DNA of 64,000 nt from Flavobacteriales bacterium (GTDB taxonomy: Bacteria > Bacteroidota > Bacteroidia > UBA10329). The stretch lies in assembly GCA_021741075.1 (NCBI GenBank), contig JAIOYO010000008.1, forward strand, positions 18,205 through 82,204, in the 5' to 3' direction. The notes beneath the pieces are model-generated. The model was not told where the DNA came from. It worked only from the letters and a program-made list of their open reading frames with translations, and did no database searches. Positions 8,341 to 17,320 of the stretch are shown here, piece by piece; positions within the stretch are counted from its first letter, which is position 1; each line of letters begins with the position of its first letter. The translations under genes and the position numbers were made by a program.

Positions 8341-9800
8341 TAGTTGGTCTGTTTGAGGTTCGTGGTTAGGATTTCCATGTCGTCAAAAGGCGTTTTTACC
8401 CCTTTGATTTCTTGGTATTTCTCGTGTCCTTTTCCAGCCACAAGAATGATGTCGCCAGATTGGGCCAACATGCAGGCAGTTCGGATGGCTTCCGCTCGGT
8501 CAAGAATGGTTACCGCTTTTCTCACTGTTACTGGGTCAAGACCTTTTTTCATGTCTTCGATGATTTGCTGTGGGTCTTCGCTTCTTGGATTGTCTGAAGT
8601 GAGAATCACTTTGTCGCTTCCTTCTGCCGCAATGCGTGCCATTTCTGGCCGTTTGGTCTTGTCGCGATCACCACCGCACCCCACAAGTGTTACCAGTTTT
8701 TCATTCCCCGTTCTAAATTCGCGAATTGTAGAAATTACATTGTCCAATGCGTCTGGCGTATGGGCGTAATCAACAATACCTAGAATGTTGTTCGAGGTTT
8801 TGAAAAATTGGAAACGACCTTCTGGCGAATGAAGATTGCTTACCGTGGTGAGAATCTGAAGCTTTTCCTCTTTCAGCTCCAGCGCGGCTCCGTACACGCT
8901 TAATATGTTGTAAGCATTGAATGAGCCGATTAACCGGGTAATTACTTCCTGTCCGTCAATGTTCAGAATCAAACCTGTCAGATTGTTCTCAAGGATTTTT
9001 GCCTTGCGGTCAGCCATCGACTTTAAACCGTAGGTTACAATCTTAGCATTGGTATTCTGCACCATTATTCCACCATGTCTGTCATCCGCATTAATAAGGG
9101 CGAACGCTTTGGATGAAAGCCCATCAAACAACATCTTCTTAGCTAAGATGTAATTGGTGAATGTTTCGTGATAATCGAGGTGGTCGTGTGTAATGTTTGT
9201 GAAAATGGCTCCTGTGAAACTCAATCCAGCCACACGATGCTGATGCAAAGCATGCGAACTCACTTCCATAAAACAGAATTCGCAACCTGCTTCAACCATT
9301 TCGGCCAATAGCTTATTTAAATTGATTGGGTCTGGTGTGGTGTGGGTAGCGGCAACTACAGTTCCGTTTATTAAATTTCTAACTGTTGAAATAAGGCCAA
9401 CCTTGTAGCCCAGTGCTATGAAAAGTTCGTAAAGCAAGGTGGCTGTGGTCGTCTTTCCATTGGTTCCGGTTACCCCAACCAGTTTCATGTCCTGTGATGG
9501 GTTGTCGAAAAAATTGGATGCAATAATGCCAGCAGCATAGTGGCTATTCTTCACTTGAACGTAGTTCACATCTTTCTCAAGATTTTCTGGAAGAGTTTCG
9601 CATACAATTGCCAGTGCGCCCTGCTTAATGGCCAGTGCTATGTAATTGTGTCCGTCTGCCTGAGTTCCCTTTAGAGCAATGAAAAGCGAGAATTTTTTCG
9701 CTTGACGAGAATCAGTGCAGATGTTCTCAATAGCGACATTGGTAGATCCAATTACTTCTTCCAGACCAGCTTTGTATAATATGTCCTTCAGTAATTTCAT
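8340..9800 (-). CDS. murE: UDP-MurNAc-tripeptide synthetase MurE
   Basis: Adds the third residue of the peptide stem. The 486 residues show the N-domain TDSRQ (SRQ uracil-site motif), the P-loop [40 protein letters not shown] and the C-terminal SDNPRSEDP. The N-P-R (DNPR) motif is characteristic of meso-diaminopimelate-adding enzymes, so the wall is probably DAP type. It overlaps ftsI by 4 bases and mraY by 1. Confidence 0.97.
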   Translation of the reverse strand: MKLLKDILYKAGLEEVIGSTNVAIENICTDSRQAKKFSLFIALKGTQADGHNYIALAIKQGALAIVCETLPENLEKDVNYVQVKNSHYAAGIIASNFFDNPSQDMKLVGVTGTNGKTTTATLLYELFIALGYKVGLISTVRNLINGTVVAATHTTPDPINLNKLLAEMVEAGCEFCFMEVSSHALHQHRVAGLSFTGAIFTNITHDHLDYHETFTNYILAKKMLFDGLSSKAFALINADDRHGGIMVQNTNAKIVTYGLKSMADRKAKILENNLTGLILNIDGQEVITRLIGSFNAYNILSVYGAALELKEEKLQILTTVSNLHSPEGRFQFFKTSNNILGIVDYAHTPDALDNVISTIREFRTGNEKLVTLVGCGGDRDKTKRPEMARIAAEGSDKVILTSDNPRSEDPQQIIEDMKKGLDPVTVRKAVTILDRAEAIRTACMLAQSGDIILVAGKGHEKYQEIKGVKTPFDDMEILTTNLKQTN

Positions 9801-11896
9801 GATAAGCGAAGTATTATTTCGTTACCACGCATGGTGCGTGTGCCCGGGCGGATTGACTGCTGGCGAACAACCCCAGAACCTACCATACTTACTTTTAGTC
9901 CTGAGTTTTCCAATAGGAAGAGCGCGTCCATTGCTCCCATTCCTATTACTCTAGGAACGAGGTTGTCAATTACTGGACGTTCAATAATGTCAACCGAATT
10001 GGAGTCTACCGAAGCCAGTGCCCATTTTGCGTCAGGAGCTTTGATATCTGTTTTTATATCGAGTATCTCAAACGCTTTAACGAGGTCTTCTTTCTCGGTT
10101 ACTTTCGAGAATGGGATGATGGAGTTTGCCAGCAGTGGATCTGTTCCAACTTCTTCCAACATCTTCACCTGTGTGGAATAAACTTTATCTGAAATTTCTT
10201 TGAAAATCGGTCCAGCAACTACGTTTCCATAATATGCAGAGCTAGTCGGTGAATCAATCACTACAATGCACGTATAGCGCGGTTTGTCGGCTGGGAAATA
10301 GCCAACGAACGATGCCTGATAGGTTTTGTCTCGTTGATAGCTGCCACCTTTCGAGATTAAGGCTGTACCCGTCTTTCCAGCAATTTTGTAGTTAGCGTGT
10401 TTAAGGTTGCTGGCGGTTCCATGTTCAACCACGCCTTCCATTACTGTTTTAAGTTTGTCGATTGTTTTCTGTGAACAAATACGTTCCTTGAGAACCACTG
10501 TCGGAAACTCTTTAACCGTTGTTCCGTGCTTGGTAATGGTGCTTACAAATTTTGGTCGAACCATTTTTCCATCGTTTGCAATGGCATTATAGAATGCGAG
10601 AATTTGCAATGGTGTTTGGAGAACACCGTAGCCTATACTCATCCACGGAAGCGAAATCCCTGACCAACTTTCGTCCTTTGGCGATGGAATCGAAGGCTCA
10701 CCTTCTCCCGGAATTTCCAATCCTAAGGGGGCATTTAATCCCATTGCCACCAAGCGGTCAATTAGCTTCTCAGGGTTCTTTTGGTAGCATTGGTTTATCA
10801 GTTTTGATATTCCAACATTGGAAGAGATTTCGAAAACTTTGGCAACGGTAATTTTGTCGTAAACCCCTGTTTTCGAATCTTTCATGAAGTCATTGTGGAA
10901 TTTCTTGATACCACCTTCAATGTCTACGGTATCGGTTATGTCCACAAATCCATCTTCTAAAAGACATAAAAGACTTGCCAATTTGAATGTTGATCCCGGT
11001 TCTGTAGATGAGCCAATGGCGTAGTTATAGGTTTCTGCATACGTCCCATCGCCTTGAGAAGTAAGATTTGCAATGGCCTTGATGTTGCCTGTTTGCACTT
11101 CCATCAAAATAGCACAGCCGTGATGCGCACCGTGCTTTTGCAATTGGGTAAGCAAAGCGTTTTGCGCCACATCTTGAATATTAATGTCTATGGTGGTAAC
11201 GAGGTCGGAACCATCTTCTGGCTCAATTTCGTTCTCATCGCTTAAAGGTTTCCAGTTGCCACCGGCAATTTTTCTCATCAATCGTTTTCCACCAACACCT
11301 GCCAATTCAGTAGAGTAAGCGCCTTCTAATCCAACGCTAAATCCGGGCTGATCATAGCCGATTGTTCTGGCTGCTAGTTGTTTAAACGGTTTCGAACGCT
11401 TGTTGTGCTGATTGTAGATGAGTCCTCCGCTGTATTTTCCAAGATTGAAGATTTCGAATTCGCGAAGCGCCTTCAACTCTTTGTGTCCAACTTTCCTTTT
11501 AATAAGGTAATACTGACTCTTGTTGAGTCTAGCTTTGGTTAGTTCACGTTTATAAGCTTCAGCCGATTTATCGCCAAAGAGTGCGGCAAGCTGTCGCGAT
11601 AATTTCCCAATGTGTTCGTTAAAATAGTCATCCTTCAATGTCGGAACGGCTGCGTCCCAACGGATTTCATATATCGGTTCGGAAGTGGCCAAAAGACTAC
11701 CGTCATTGGCGAAGATATTTCCGCGCGCTGCTTCTATTTCTCGAAAAGCGGTTGTCTGAGTTTCAGCTTTTTCTTTCCACTTTTCGCCTTCAACAAATTG
11801 AATATGAGCCACGCGCGCAACAATTGCAACCGCGAATAAACACATCAGTCCATAAGAGACATAGACACGGGTTTTTATTTCCTTTTCGTGGCTCAA
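9797..11896 (-). CDS. ftsI: Division transpeptidase FtsI (class B PBP with C-terminal PASTA domain)
   Basis: A 699-residue class B penicillin-binding protein with one N-terminal membrane anchor (about 12-30), a dimerisation/pedestal domain, and a transpeptidase domain with S302-T-F-K305, S358-S-N360 and K508-T-G510. The last 65 residues (from VDNLVPRVIGM-like sequence to the end) form a PASTA domain. The enzyme cross-links septal peptidoglycan with FtsW. The C-terminal PASTA domain is common in Bacteroidota FtsI but absent from E. coli. Both ends overlap neighbours by 4 bases (ATGA). Confidence 0.96.
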   Translation of the reverse strand: MSHEKEIKTRVYVSYGLMCLFAVAIVARVAHIQFVEGEKWKEKAETQTTAFREIEAARGNIFANDGSLLATSEPIYEIRWDAAVPTLKDDYFNEHIGKLSRQLAALFGDKSAEAYKRELTKARLNKSQYYLIKRKVGHKELKALREFEIFNLGKYSGGLIYNQHNKRSKPFKQLAARTIGYDQPGFSVGLEGAYSTELAGVGGKRLMRKIAGGNWKPLSDENEIEPEDGSDLVTTIDINIQDVAQNALLTQLQKHGAHHGCAILMEVQTGNIKAIANLTSQGDGTYAETYNYAIGSSTEPGSTFKLASLLCLLEDGFVDITDTVDIEGGIKKFHNDFMKDSKTGVYDKITVAKVFEISSNVGISKLINQCYQKNPEKLIDRLVAMGLNAPLGLEIPGEGEPSIPSPKDESWSGISLPWMSIGYGVLQTPLQILAFYNAIANDGKMVRPKFVSTITKHGTTVKEFPTVVLKERICSQKTIDKLKTVMEGVVEHGTASNLKHANYKIAGKTGTALISKGGSYQRDKTYQASFVGYFPADKPRYTCIVVIDSPTSSAYYGNVVAGPIFKEISDKVYSTQVKMLEEVGTDPLLANSIIPFSKVTEKEDLVKAFEILDIKTDIKAPDAKWALASVDSNSVDIIERPVIDNLVPRVIGMGAMDALFLLENSGLKVSMVGSGVVRQQSIRPGTRTMRGNEIILRLS

Positions 11897-12261
11897 TTCT
11901 CAGGGTGTTCTTTTGATTTGACCACGATTTTCTTTGGCGGCACCACACTTTCGTAAATTCCCATTGGAGCCACAGCTTTTGCTACTTCGCTTTGCTTGCT
12001 CACAAACATCAATTCTGACCGTGTAGAGATGAATTCTGATTTCAATTCCTTGATCTCGCGGTTCATTTTTTCCATTCCGATAATGGTTCCTTCACCAAAG
12101 TGGCTGTTGGCGATGTAGAAGATGCCAATGCCAAACATGAAAAGTAGAAATGGAATATTGTTCAGCATGTTATCTCGCGTGAGGAAACTTCCGTCAAGCA
12201 CGCCAAGAACGCGCTTCGCTACGCCTCTTTCTTCTGTGGTATTTTCCGCTTCCTGACTCAT
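11893..12261 (-). CDS. ftsL: FtsL-like division protein
   Basis: A 122-residue bitopic protein: a cytoplasmic head of about 34 residues, one membrane helix (IPFLLFMFGIGIFYIANS, about 36-53), then a periplasmic helical stretch (MEKMNREIKELKSEFISTRSELMFV) with heptad spacing expected for the FtsL-FtsB coiled coil. A basic, proline-rich tail ends the protein. The sequence itself is poorly conserved; size, topology and place between rsmH and ftsI make the case. It overlaps rsmH by one base and ftsI by four. Confidence 0.85.
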   Translation of the reverse strand: MSQEAENTTEERGVAKRVLGVLDGSFLTRDNMLNNIPFLLFMFGIGIFYIANSHFGEGTIIGMEKMNREIKELKSEFISTRSELMFVSKQSEVAKAVAPMGIYESVVPPKKIVVKSKEHPEN

Positions 12262-13157
12262 TACTTTCTTTCTGCAACTCTCAGTTTTGCGCTTCTGGCG
12301 CGAGGATTCCTTTCTATTTCTTCATCCGTTGGGATGATTGGTTTCCTTGAAATGGCAGTGAATGGAACAAGAGGTTTTCCGAAGAAATCCTTCTCCATTT
12401 TCCCATCGATATTTCCGCTTTTCACAAGATTTTTTACCAGTCTGTCTTCTAATGAATGGTAGGAAATGACCACTAAGCGTCCACCTTCTGAAAGGAGGTT
12501 CGGCATTTGAGCGAGCATTTCCTCTAATGCATTCATCTCATCATTCACTTCTATTCTTATTGCTTGAAAAACTCGCGACATGAAGCTGTTTTCCTTACCT
12601 CGCTGCGCGATGGGAAGTATTACCACTTTGAATTGTTCGATGGTTTCAATCGGTTCAATTCCGCGGGCAGCTACAATTGTTTTTGAGAGTTTCCATGCTT
12701 CGTTCAGATCGGCATTTTCTCGAAAAATTCGGGAGAGGTTTTCTACAGAATATTCGTTGATAATCGTTCTTGCAGTAAGTTCAATTCCATCAGACATTCG
12801 CATGTCCAACGGGCCATCTGCGCGTGTGCTAAAGCCTCTGCTTGGCTCATCAATTTGAAAAGAGGATATGCCTAGATCTGCCAGCACGCCATCAACTGGA
12901 ATGGCTTTGAAATACCGCAAAAAGTTGCGCACATACCTGAAGTTGTGTGGTATAAATGTGAAGCGTTCGTCCTGTAACAGGTTCATTTGTGCGTCTTGGT
13001 CTTGATCGAAAGCGTACAGATGTCCGCTTTTTAAATGCTTTAAAATTTCGCGCGAATGACCTCCTCCTCCGAAGGTCAAGTCCACGTAAATTCCAGCAGG
13101 ATCAATCCTTAAGCCGTCAATGCACTCCTGTAACAGAACCGGATTATGGTAGGTCAT
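12261..13157 (-). CDS. rsmH: 16S rRNA (cytosine1402-N4)-methyltransferase RsmH (MraW)
   Basis: Methylates C1402 in the ribosomal P site using SAM. The frame begins YHNPVLLQE and has the SAM motif VDLTFGGGGHSREIL, then DLGISSFQIDEPSRGFS, the long helical insertion, VFQAIRIEVNDE and ISYHSLEDRLVK, ending in RNPRARSAKLRVAE. All are RsmH hallmarks. I prefer ATG 13157 (MTYHNPVLL), which overlaps mraZ by 14 bases; ATGs at 13166 and 13169 are possible. Confidence 0.96.
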   Translation of the reverse strand: MTYHNPVLLQECIDGLRIDPAGIYVDLTFGGGGHSREILKHLKSGHLYAFDQDQDAQMNLLQDERFTFIPHNFRYVRNFLRYFKAIPVDGVLADLGISSFQIDEPSRGFSTRADGPLDMRMSDGIELTARTIINEYSVENLSRIFRENADLNEAWKLSKTIVAARGIEPIETIEQFKVVILPIAQRGKENSFMSRVFQAIRIEVNDEMNALEEMLAQMPNLLSEGGRLVVISYHSLEDRLVKNLVKSGNIDGKMEKDFFGKPLVPFTAISRKPIIPTDEEIERNPRARSAKLRVAERK

Positions 13158-13617
13158 CAGCCCCATCATTTAGGCTGCCCATGACTTCTTCAGCCAGTGT
13201 GGCAATGTCTGTTTCAGGATTGCTCAACTTCTCCTCGTAAGCGTCCTTGTCCCATATTTCCACATAGGTACCAGCACTTGCGAGAACGATGCTGTTGGTG
13301 ATTGAACTGAATCCTACAAGGTCTTTCGGAATCAGCAATCGGCCCGTTGCATCAAGCTCAACGATCCTCACCCCAGCAGTAAACAACCGGATGAACTCAA
13401 CATTCTTGCGCACAAACCTATTCAGTCTGTTCACCTTACTCATCTTGTCATCCCACTCGCTCATTGGGTACAATTCAATGCACTTCTCAAACATGCCGCG
13501 CTTCAAAACGAAGCCGCTTTCGAGCTGAGACATCAATTGTTTCTTCAATGCTGTAGGCAGCATGAGTCGACCCTTGGTGTCCACTTTGCATTCATATGTC
13601 CCGATAATGTTGGTCAC
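13144..13617 (-). CDS. mraZ: MraZ, transcriptional regulator of the dcw operon
   Basis: A DNA-binding protein with two AbrB-like (SpoVT) half-domains that represses its own operon in E. coli. The sequence has both repeats: IIGTYECKVDTKGRLMLP and later RIVELDATGRLLIPKDLV, each with the D-x-K/T-G-R-L-x-(L/I)-P core. I place the start at GTG 13617, where the family begins. An upstream in-frame GTG at 13659 lies inside a MraZ box and is unlikely. The gene is first in the operon, with candidate operators just upstream. Confidence 0.93.
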   Translation of the reverse strand: MTNIIGTYECKVDTKGRLMLPTALKKQLMSQLESGFVLKRGMFEKCIELYPMSEWDDKMSKVNRLNRFVRKNVEFIRLFTAGVRIVELDATGRLLIPKDLVGFSSITNSIVLASAGTYVEIWDKDAYEEKLSNPETDIATLAEEVMGSLNDGADDLP

Positions 13618-13654
13618 TACACTGGAATTTATCAGGTAAAGTAAGGGAATATCT

Positions 13655-13679
13655 CCCACTCTCTACCACAGTTTACCAC
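13655..13679 (-). promoter_or_regulatory. Three MraZ-box-like direct repeats upstream of mraZ
   Basis: On the minus strand there are three pentamers, GTGGT (13675-13679), GTGGT (13665-13669) and GTGGG (13655-13659), separated by exactly 5 bases. E. coli MraZ binds TGGGN direct repeats with 5-base spacers, so spacing and sequence both fit. They lie between the candidate -7 element at 13702-13709 and the mraZ start. Autorepression is inferred from the E. coli system. Confidence 0.72.
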
Positions 13680-13701
13680 AACTGTTGAAAACTTTATAGC
13701 T

Positions 13702-13709
13702 CAAAATTA
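13702..13709 (-). promoter_or_regulatory. Candidate dcw operon promoter, -7 TAATTTTG
   Basis: The minus strand reads TAATTTTG, a match to the Bacteroidota -7 consensus TAnnTTTG. I see no good -33 TTTG at the expected distance. It would place the transcription start near 13695, about 80 bases before the mraZ GTG and just upstream of the MraZ boxes. Confidence 0.5.
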
Positions 13710-13762
13710 CTGAAAGGTTACGACTCAGTGCTGTTTAAATACAAATGAGCGAAAATTGACTG

Positions 13763-13777
13763 GTGGTAGAAAGTGGT
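13763..13777 (+). promoter_or_regulatory. Second pair of MraZ-box-like repeats, facing the divergent hydrolase
   Basis: On the plus strand GTGGT at 13763-13767 is followed by GTGGT at 13773-13777, again with a 5-base spacer. The pair lies upstream of the promoter for the divergent alpha/beta hydrolase and has the same pentamer and period as the boxes before mraZ, but in the opposite orientation. Two short boxes could arise by chance; the shared spacing is the argument for MraZ binding. Confidence 0.45.
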
Positions 13778-13821
13778 ACGTATGTTAATAAACATGTCAT
13801 TTTTGTATTGATTTATTCGAG

Positions 13822-13851
13822 ATTGCGCCCCCTCATTTTTGGTTAATTTTG
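13822..13851 (+). promoter_or_regulatory. Promoter of the hydrolase-engB unit
   Basis: ATTG (13822-13825), an 18-base spacer, then TAATTTTG (13844-13851) fits the Bacteroidota -33/-7 pattern. The predicted start near 13857 falls about a dozen bases before the likely GTG start of the hydrolase, giving a very short leader. Confidence 0.55.
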
Positions 13852-13868
13852 CCGAAAGCATCAAACAA

Positions 13869-14627
13869 GTGGTAAAAGAGGAATCAGGACACAGATACAT
13901 TGAGCAAGGCGAAGGTCCTGTGTTGTTGGTACTCCATGGCCTTTTTGGAGCTCTCAGTAATTTTCAGGATGTGCTGGAAGAATTCTCTAAGGATTACAAA
14001 GTGGTAATTCCAATCATGCCGATATACGAGCTGCCACTTTTGAAGACCAATGTGAAGGAATTGGCTGCATACGTACACGAGTTTGTGGTATTCAAAAACT
14101 TCAGCAACCTGACCTTGCTTGGTAATTCGCTCGGTGGTCACGTTTCTCTAGTGTATTCTGTCGCTCATCCCGAAAAAGTGAAAGCTTTGGTTTTGACTGG
14201 AAGTTCTGGTTTGTACGAAAATGCATTTGGTGGTTCGTTTCCACGTAGGGAGGATCGAGAATACATTAAGAAGAAGGTGGAAGACACGTTCTATGACCCA
14301 GCCAATGCGACCGATACCCTTATAGAAGAAGTATTTGAGATTATCAATGATCGGAATAAGTTGATTCGCGTTCTGGCCATTGCCAAGTCAGCCATACGCC
14401 ATAATATGAAGGATGATCTTCCTAGTATTACAATTCCCACTTGTTTAATTTGGGGAAAGAATGACGGGGTTACTCCACCAGAAGTCGCGGAAGAGTTTCA
14501 CGAACTACTTCCCAATTCTCAATTGCATTGGATTGATAAATGTGGTCATGCACCTATGATGGAGCACCCAAAGCAGTTCAATGCGCTCCTATCACCTTGG
14601 CTGAAAAAACACGTTCTTATTGATTAA
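13869..14627 (+). CDS. Alpha/beta-fold hydrolase
   Basis: An alpha/beta hydrolase of about 252 residues. It shows the oxyanion HGLFGALSNF motif, the nucleophile elbow GNSLGGH (Ser), an acid in IWGKNDGVTP (Asp) and the catalytic His in DKCGHAPMMEHP, so the triad is complete. The substrate is unknown. No ATG lies in the right place; the frame runs back to a TTG at 13839 inside the promoter, so GTG 13869 (VVKEESGHRYIE) is the best start. engB follows after 4 bases, so the two are likely co-transcribed. Confidence 0.88.
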   Translation: MVKEESGHRYIEQGEGPVLLVLHGLFGALSNFQDVLEEFSKDYKVVIPIMPIYELPLLKTNVKELAAYVHEFVVFKNFSNLTLLGNSLGGHVSLVYSVAHPEKVKALVLTGSSGLYENAFGGSFPRREDREYIKKKVEDTFYDPANATDTLIEEVFEIINDRNKLIRVLAIAKSAIRHNMKDDLPSITIPTCLIWGKNDGVTPPEVAEEFHELLPNSQLHWIDKCGHAPMMEHPKQFNALLSPWLKKHVLID

Positions 14628-14631
14628 TCTG

Positions 14632-15246
14632 ATGGTGGTAAAAGATGTCGAGTTTGTGATGAGCAACTCGGACGTTCGCAAGTGTCCAAAGCCAGATCGA
14701 CCTGAATTTGCTTTCATCGGACGGTCTAATGTCGGCAAGTCTTCCCTGATTAATATGTTGATGGGAAGAAAGAATTTGGCAAAAACCAGTTCTACTCCAG
14801 GAAAGACGCAATTGATAAATCATTACATGGTTAATGAATCATGGTATTTGGTGGATTTGCCAGGTTATGGTTATGCAAAGGTTCCACCTTCTCACAAGAA
14901 AAAGTTTGAGAAGATGATTAACGATTACATTCTCCAAAGAGAAAACTTGGTGACTGTATTCGTTCTAGTTGATATCAGGCATTCTCCACAGCAGATTGAT
15001 TTGGAGTTTATGGAATGGTTGGGTATGTCTGAAATCCCATTCACTATGGTATTTACCAAGCTTGACAAGCTTAAACGTGGAGAAATAGAGCCAATGCTCA
15101 AGATGTACCGTACGAAAATGCTTGAAACATGGGATGAGTTACCACTTCAGGTGTTGACCTCAGCTGAAAAGAGTGATGGAAAGGAAGCGTTGCTTGAATA
15201 CATTGGGACTCTCAATTCGGATTTCAAGTCGAAGTTTACTGCATAA
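14632..15246 (+). CDS. engB: Ribosome biogenesis GTPase EngB (YsxC/YihA)
   Basis: A small GTPase of 204 residues needed for large-subunit assembly. G1 is GRSNVGKSS, G2 lies at STPGKTQ, G3 is DLPGYGYAK, G4 is TKLD and G5 is in TSAEKSDG. ATG 14632 (MVVKDVEFV) is preferred over an upstream TTG at 14620 that overlaps the hydrolase stop. The stop codon is inside the left arm of a perfect terminator palindrome. Confidence 0.96.
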   Translation: MVVKDVEFVMSNSDVRKCPKPDRPEFAFIGRSNVGKSSLINMLMGRKNLAKTSSTPGKTQLINHYMVNESWYLVDLPGYGYAKVPPSHKKKFEKMINDYILQRENLVTVFVLVDIRHSPQQIDLEFMEWLGMSEIPFTMVFTKLDKLKRGEIEPMLKMYRTKMLETWDELPLQVLTSAEKSDGKEALLEYIGTLNSDFKSKFTA

Positions 15247-15278
15247 AAAAAGCATCCAGATGGATGCTTTTTTTATGC
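15241..15278. terminator. Bidirectional intrinsic terminator between engB and the T9SS type B gene
   Basis: Two 18-base arms (left GCATAAAAAAAGCATCCA) form a perfect inverted repeat around a GA centre. The core stem AGCATCCA/TGGATGCT is flanked by A7 and T7, so it can terminate transcripts from both sides: engB on plus and the gene ending at 15294 on minus. Confidence 0.93.
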
Positions 15279-15293
15279 TTTAGAATTATCAGA

Positions 15294-17204
15294 TTATCTG
15301 ATTAACTGTAACCACCCTGTTTCCTTGTAGCTAAAATTGTCTAATTCGTTATTAATGGCGTTTCCAGAAAGCATTTCTGCTTTTGAAATCACATAGAAGT
15401 AGGTTCCAGCGGAAGCTGGCGTTCCTGCCGATGTCGTACCGTCCCATGAAATAAGTGGTGAAGAATTTTCAAAAACCACGTTGCCCCAACGGTTATAAAT
15501 CTCCAATTTGTATGGTCCTACAGCACTTGTTCTTACGTCAAACACATCATTCCATCCATCGTTGTTTGGTGTGAATACATTTGGTACGATTAATCCTTCC
15601 ACTACGTTGACGTCAATCGTTAATGTATCAAGACATTCTAAGCCACTTCGGGTCACTAGTTGAATTGTGTACGTGCCAGTTTCGTAATAAGAATGATAGG
15701 GTTCTGTTAAGATACTTGTAGTGCCATCGCCAAAATCCCAATACCACTCACTTGTATTAATGCTAGCATCGACCATTCCAAGAATGTCGTGTACGAAGAT
15801 TCCTCCAGGAAGTGTAGAGTCTGTAGAAATACTGAAATCAGCTACAGGGAGTGGCCAAACTTCAACGCTAAAGTTTTCTGTTAATGACACGCAACCCCCG
15901 TTACTTGGATTAAGGTTGTTTGGTACTGTCTCAATCACTTGGATGTTTCCGAAAACAGCTGCTAGGCTATCGTTGTCCCAAACTACTGTTACAGAATAGT
16001 CTGTTTGATCAGTAACAGTTCCTCCAGTAACCACGAAGTCGTAATCAGAACCATTTTCAGGAACAGTATAAACGGATTCGATGCTAGCGCAAAGTGCTGA
16101 ATCACCAGTTACCACTGGTTCTAAAGGCACGTTAAATGACATGATGTAAGCATCGTCCTGATATGCTTGGAAATCATCCCATGCGTATCGAACAACTTGT
16201 TTCCAAAATGCACTTGTCACTGCCGAAGCCGTGTTGCCCATGTTTTCCCAAATATTGTTTGCTGTGCTCCAATTTGCCATTCCGTTGTAGTTTTCGTCTC
16301 CTTCCCATGGATTTGAGTACAAAGCAACTTCTGCATTCGCATTAGCCCCGCCAGTTTGGTTGATACGGTGATACCACCAAGGATTTACAAAACAAATGTC
16401 GCTACCAACATTGTCAACAGGTAAGCTGTTAATTGTTGGAACGCGGTTTACGAATCGAACGTGATACCAGTCTGGCGCGTTTGTTTCTGGTTTAATCTGA
16501 ACAGGTCTGTAACGTTCAAACTGATTGGGAGAAATGGCTAGGCTAGAACCAGTTGGGAATAGGTAAGGCACGCTTTGAGCGGTTGCTCGTGCCAGGTTTC
16601 CATCTTGCAAACTAGAAACATATCCACAGGTATCACAAGGGGTATGACGTTGAATGGCGCCAGTTGAAGTGTTGTATACCCAAAGCGTATCAAAATCAGT
16701 CGCCCACTCAGCTTTGTTCAATTTCAAAGTTCCAGTAGCATCAATTTCTGAATTAACATTGTCCTGAATTCTTCGGATATCGCCAATCAAATCGACATCA
16801 TGGAATCGTGTAACAGAAGTTCCTTGAATTGAATCGGTTGTCATGAAACGAACCTTGCCTTGACCTGCACGATATATCCCGTTGTTCTCCCAATCGCCAT
16901 AAATCTCAAAAAGACCATTGTTTCCAGGTAACTGAAGCGGAAAAGAACCATCACCACCACAAGTGGCGTTGTTTATGAAGTCGCCATGTATGATGAATTT
17001 GCCAAGGTTTACCATCAAGCTGTCGTTGTTGGTAACCCCACCGTCAACCCAAACAATTGCAGAGTCGTTTAATCCGCCATTAATGAAAAACATGGCGCCA
17101 TTGTTCGAAATAAGTGGGTCAACTTGTCCTGCTGCAGGTCCAATCAGACCAATAGAAAAAGCCAAAAACAGAGAAAGTCCTTTGATAGGGGAAGGAATGT
17201 TCAT
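15294..17204 (-). CDS. Secreted PKD-domain protein with type B T9SS sorting domain (gliding motility-associated C-terminal domain)
   Basis: A 636-residue secreted protein. It has a signal peptide (about 1-26, GLSLFLAFSIGLIGPAAGQ), a long beta-rich region with low-complexity Asn/Gly, a PKD domain (about 455-540, with YWDFGDGTTSILTEPYHSY) and a C-terminal domain starting VPNVFTPNNDGWNDVF and continuing YNRWGNVVFE. That end is the TIGR04131/CHU_C type B signal that directs export by the T9SS and often attachment by SprF-type partners. The ligand is unknown. A canonical promoter lies upstream and a terminator downstream, so it is probably monocistronic. Confidence 0.9.
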   Translation of the reverse strand: MNIPSPIKGLSLFLAFSIGLIGPAAGQVDPLISNNGAMFFINGGLNDSAIVWVDGGVTNNDSLMVNLGKFIIHGDFINNATCGGDGSFPLQLPGNNGLFEIYGDWENNGIYRAGQGKVRFMTTDSIQGTSVTRFHDVDLIGDIRRIQDNVNSEIDATGTLKLNKAEWATDFDTLWVYNTSTGAIQRHTPCDTCGYVSSLQDGNLARATAQSVPYLFPTGSSLAISPNQFERYRPVQIKPETNAPDWYHVRFVNRVPTINSLPVDNVGSDICFVNPWWYHRINQTGGANANAEVALYSNPWEGDENYNGMANWSTANNIWENMGNTASAVTSAFWKQVVRYAWDDFQAYQDDAYIMSFNVPLEPVVTGDSALCASIESVYTVPENGSDYDFVVTGGTVTDQTDYSVTVVWDNDSLAAVFGNIQVIETVPNNLNPSNGGCVSLTENFSVEVWPLPVADFSISTDSTLPGGIFVHDILGMVDASINTSEWYWDFGDGTTSILTEPYHSYYETGTYTIQLVTRSGLECLDTLTIDVNVVEGLIVPNVFTPNNDGWNDVFDVRTSAVGPYKLEIYNRWGNVVFENSSPLISWDGTTSAGTPASAGTYFYVISKAEMLSGNAINNELDNFSYKETGWLQLIR

Positions 17205-17246
17205 TAGAGTGATAGAATTAAATCAATTCGATTTTCTATAAGTACA

Positions 17247-17278
17247 CAAATATATAGGTGCAAGACCAATTGTTCAAA
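17247..17278 (-). promoter_or_regulatory. Promoter of the T9SS type B gene
   Basis: On the minus strand TTTG (17275-17278), a 20-base spacer and TATATTTG (17247-17254) match the Bacteroidota -33/-7 consensus closely. The ATG is about 40 bases further on. Confidence 0.72.
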
Positions 17279-17320
17279 TAATTTTGAACGGAGTTCAATT
17301 CGTGAAATTAACGAATCAAA

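Noticed and set aside
13615..13659. Upstream GTG at 13659 as the mraZ start
   Set aside because: That codon lies inside the third MraZ box and the added 14 residues do not belong to the family, which starts at the 13617 position.
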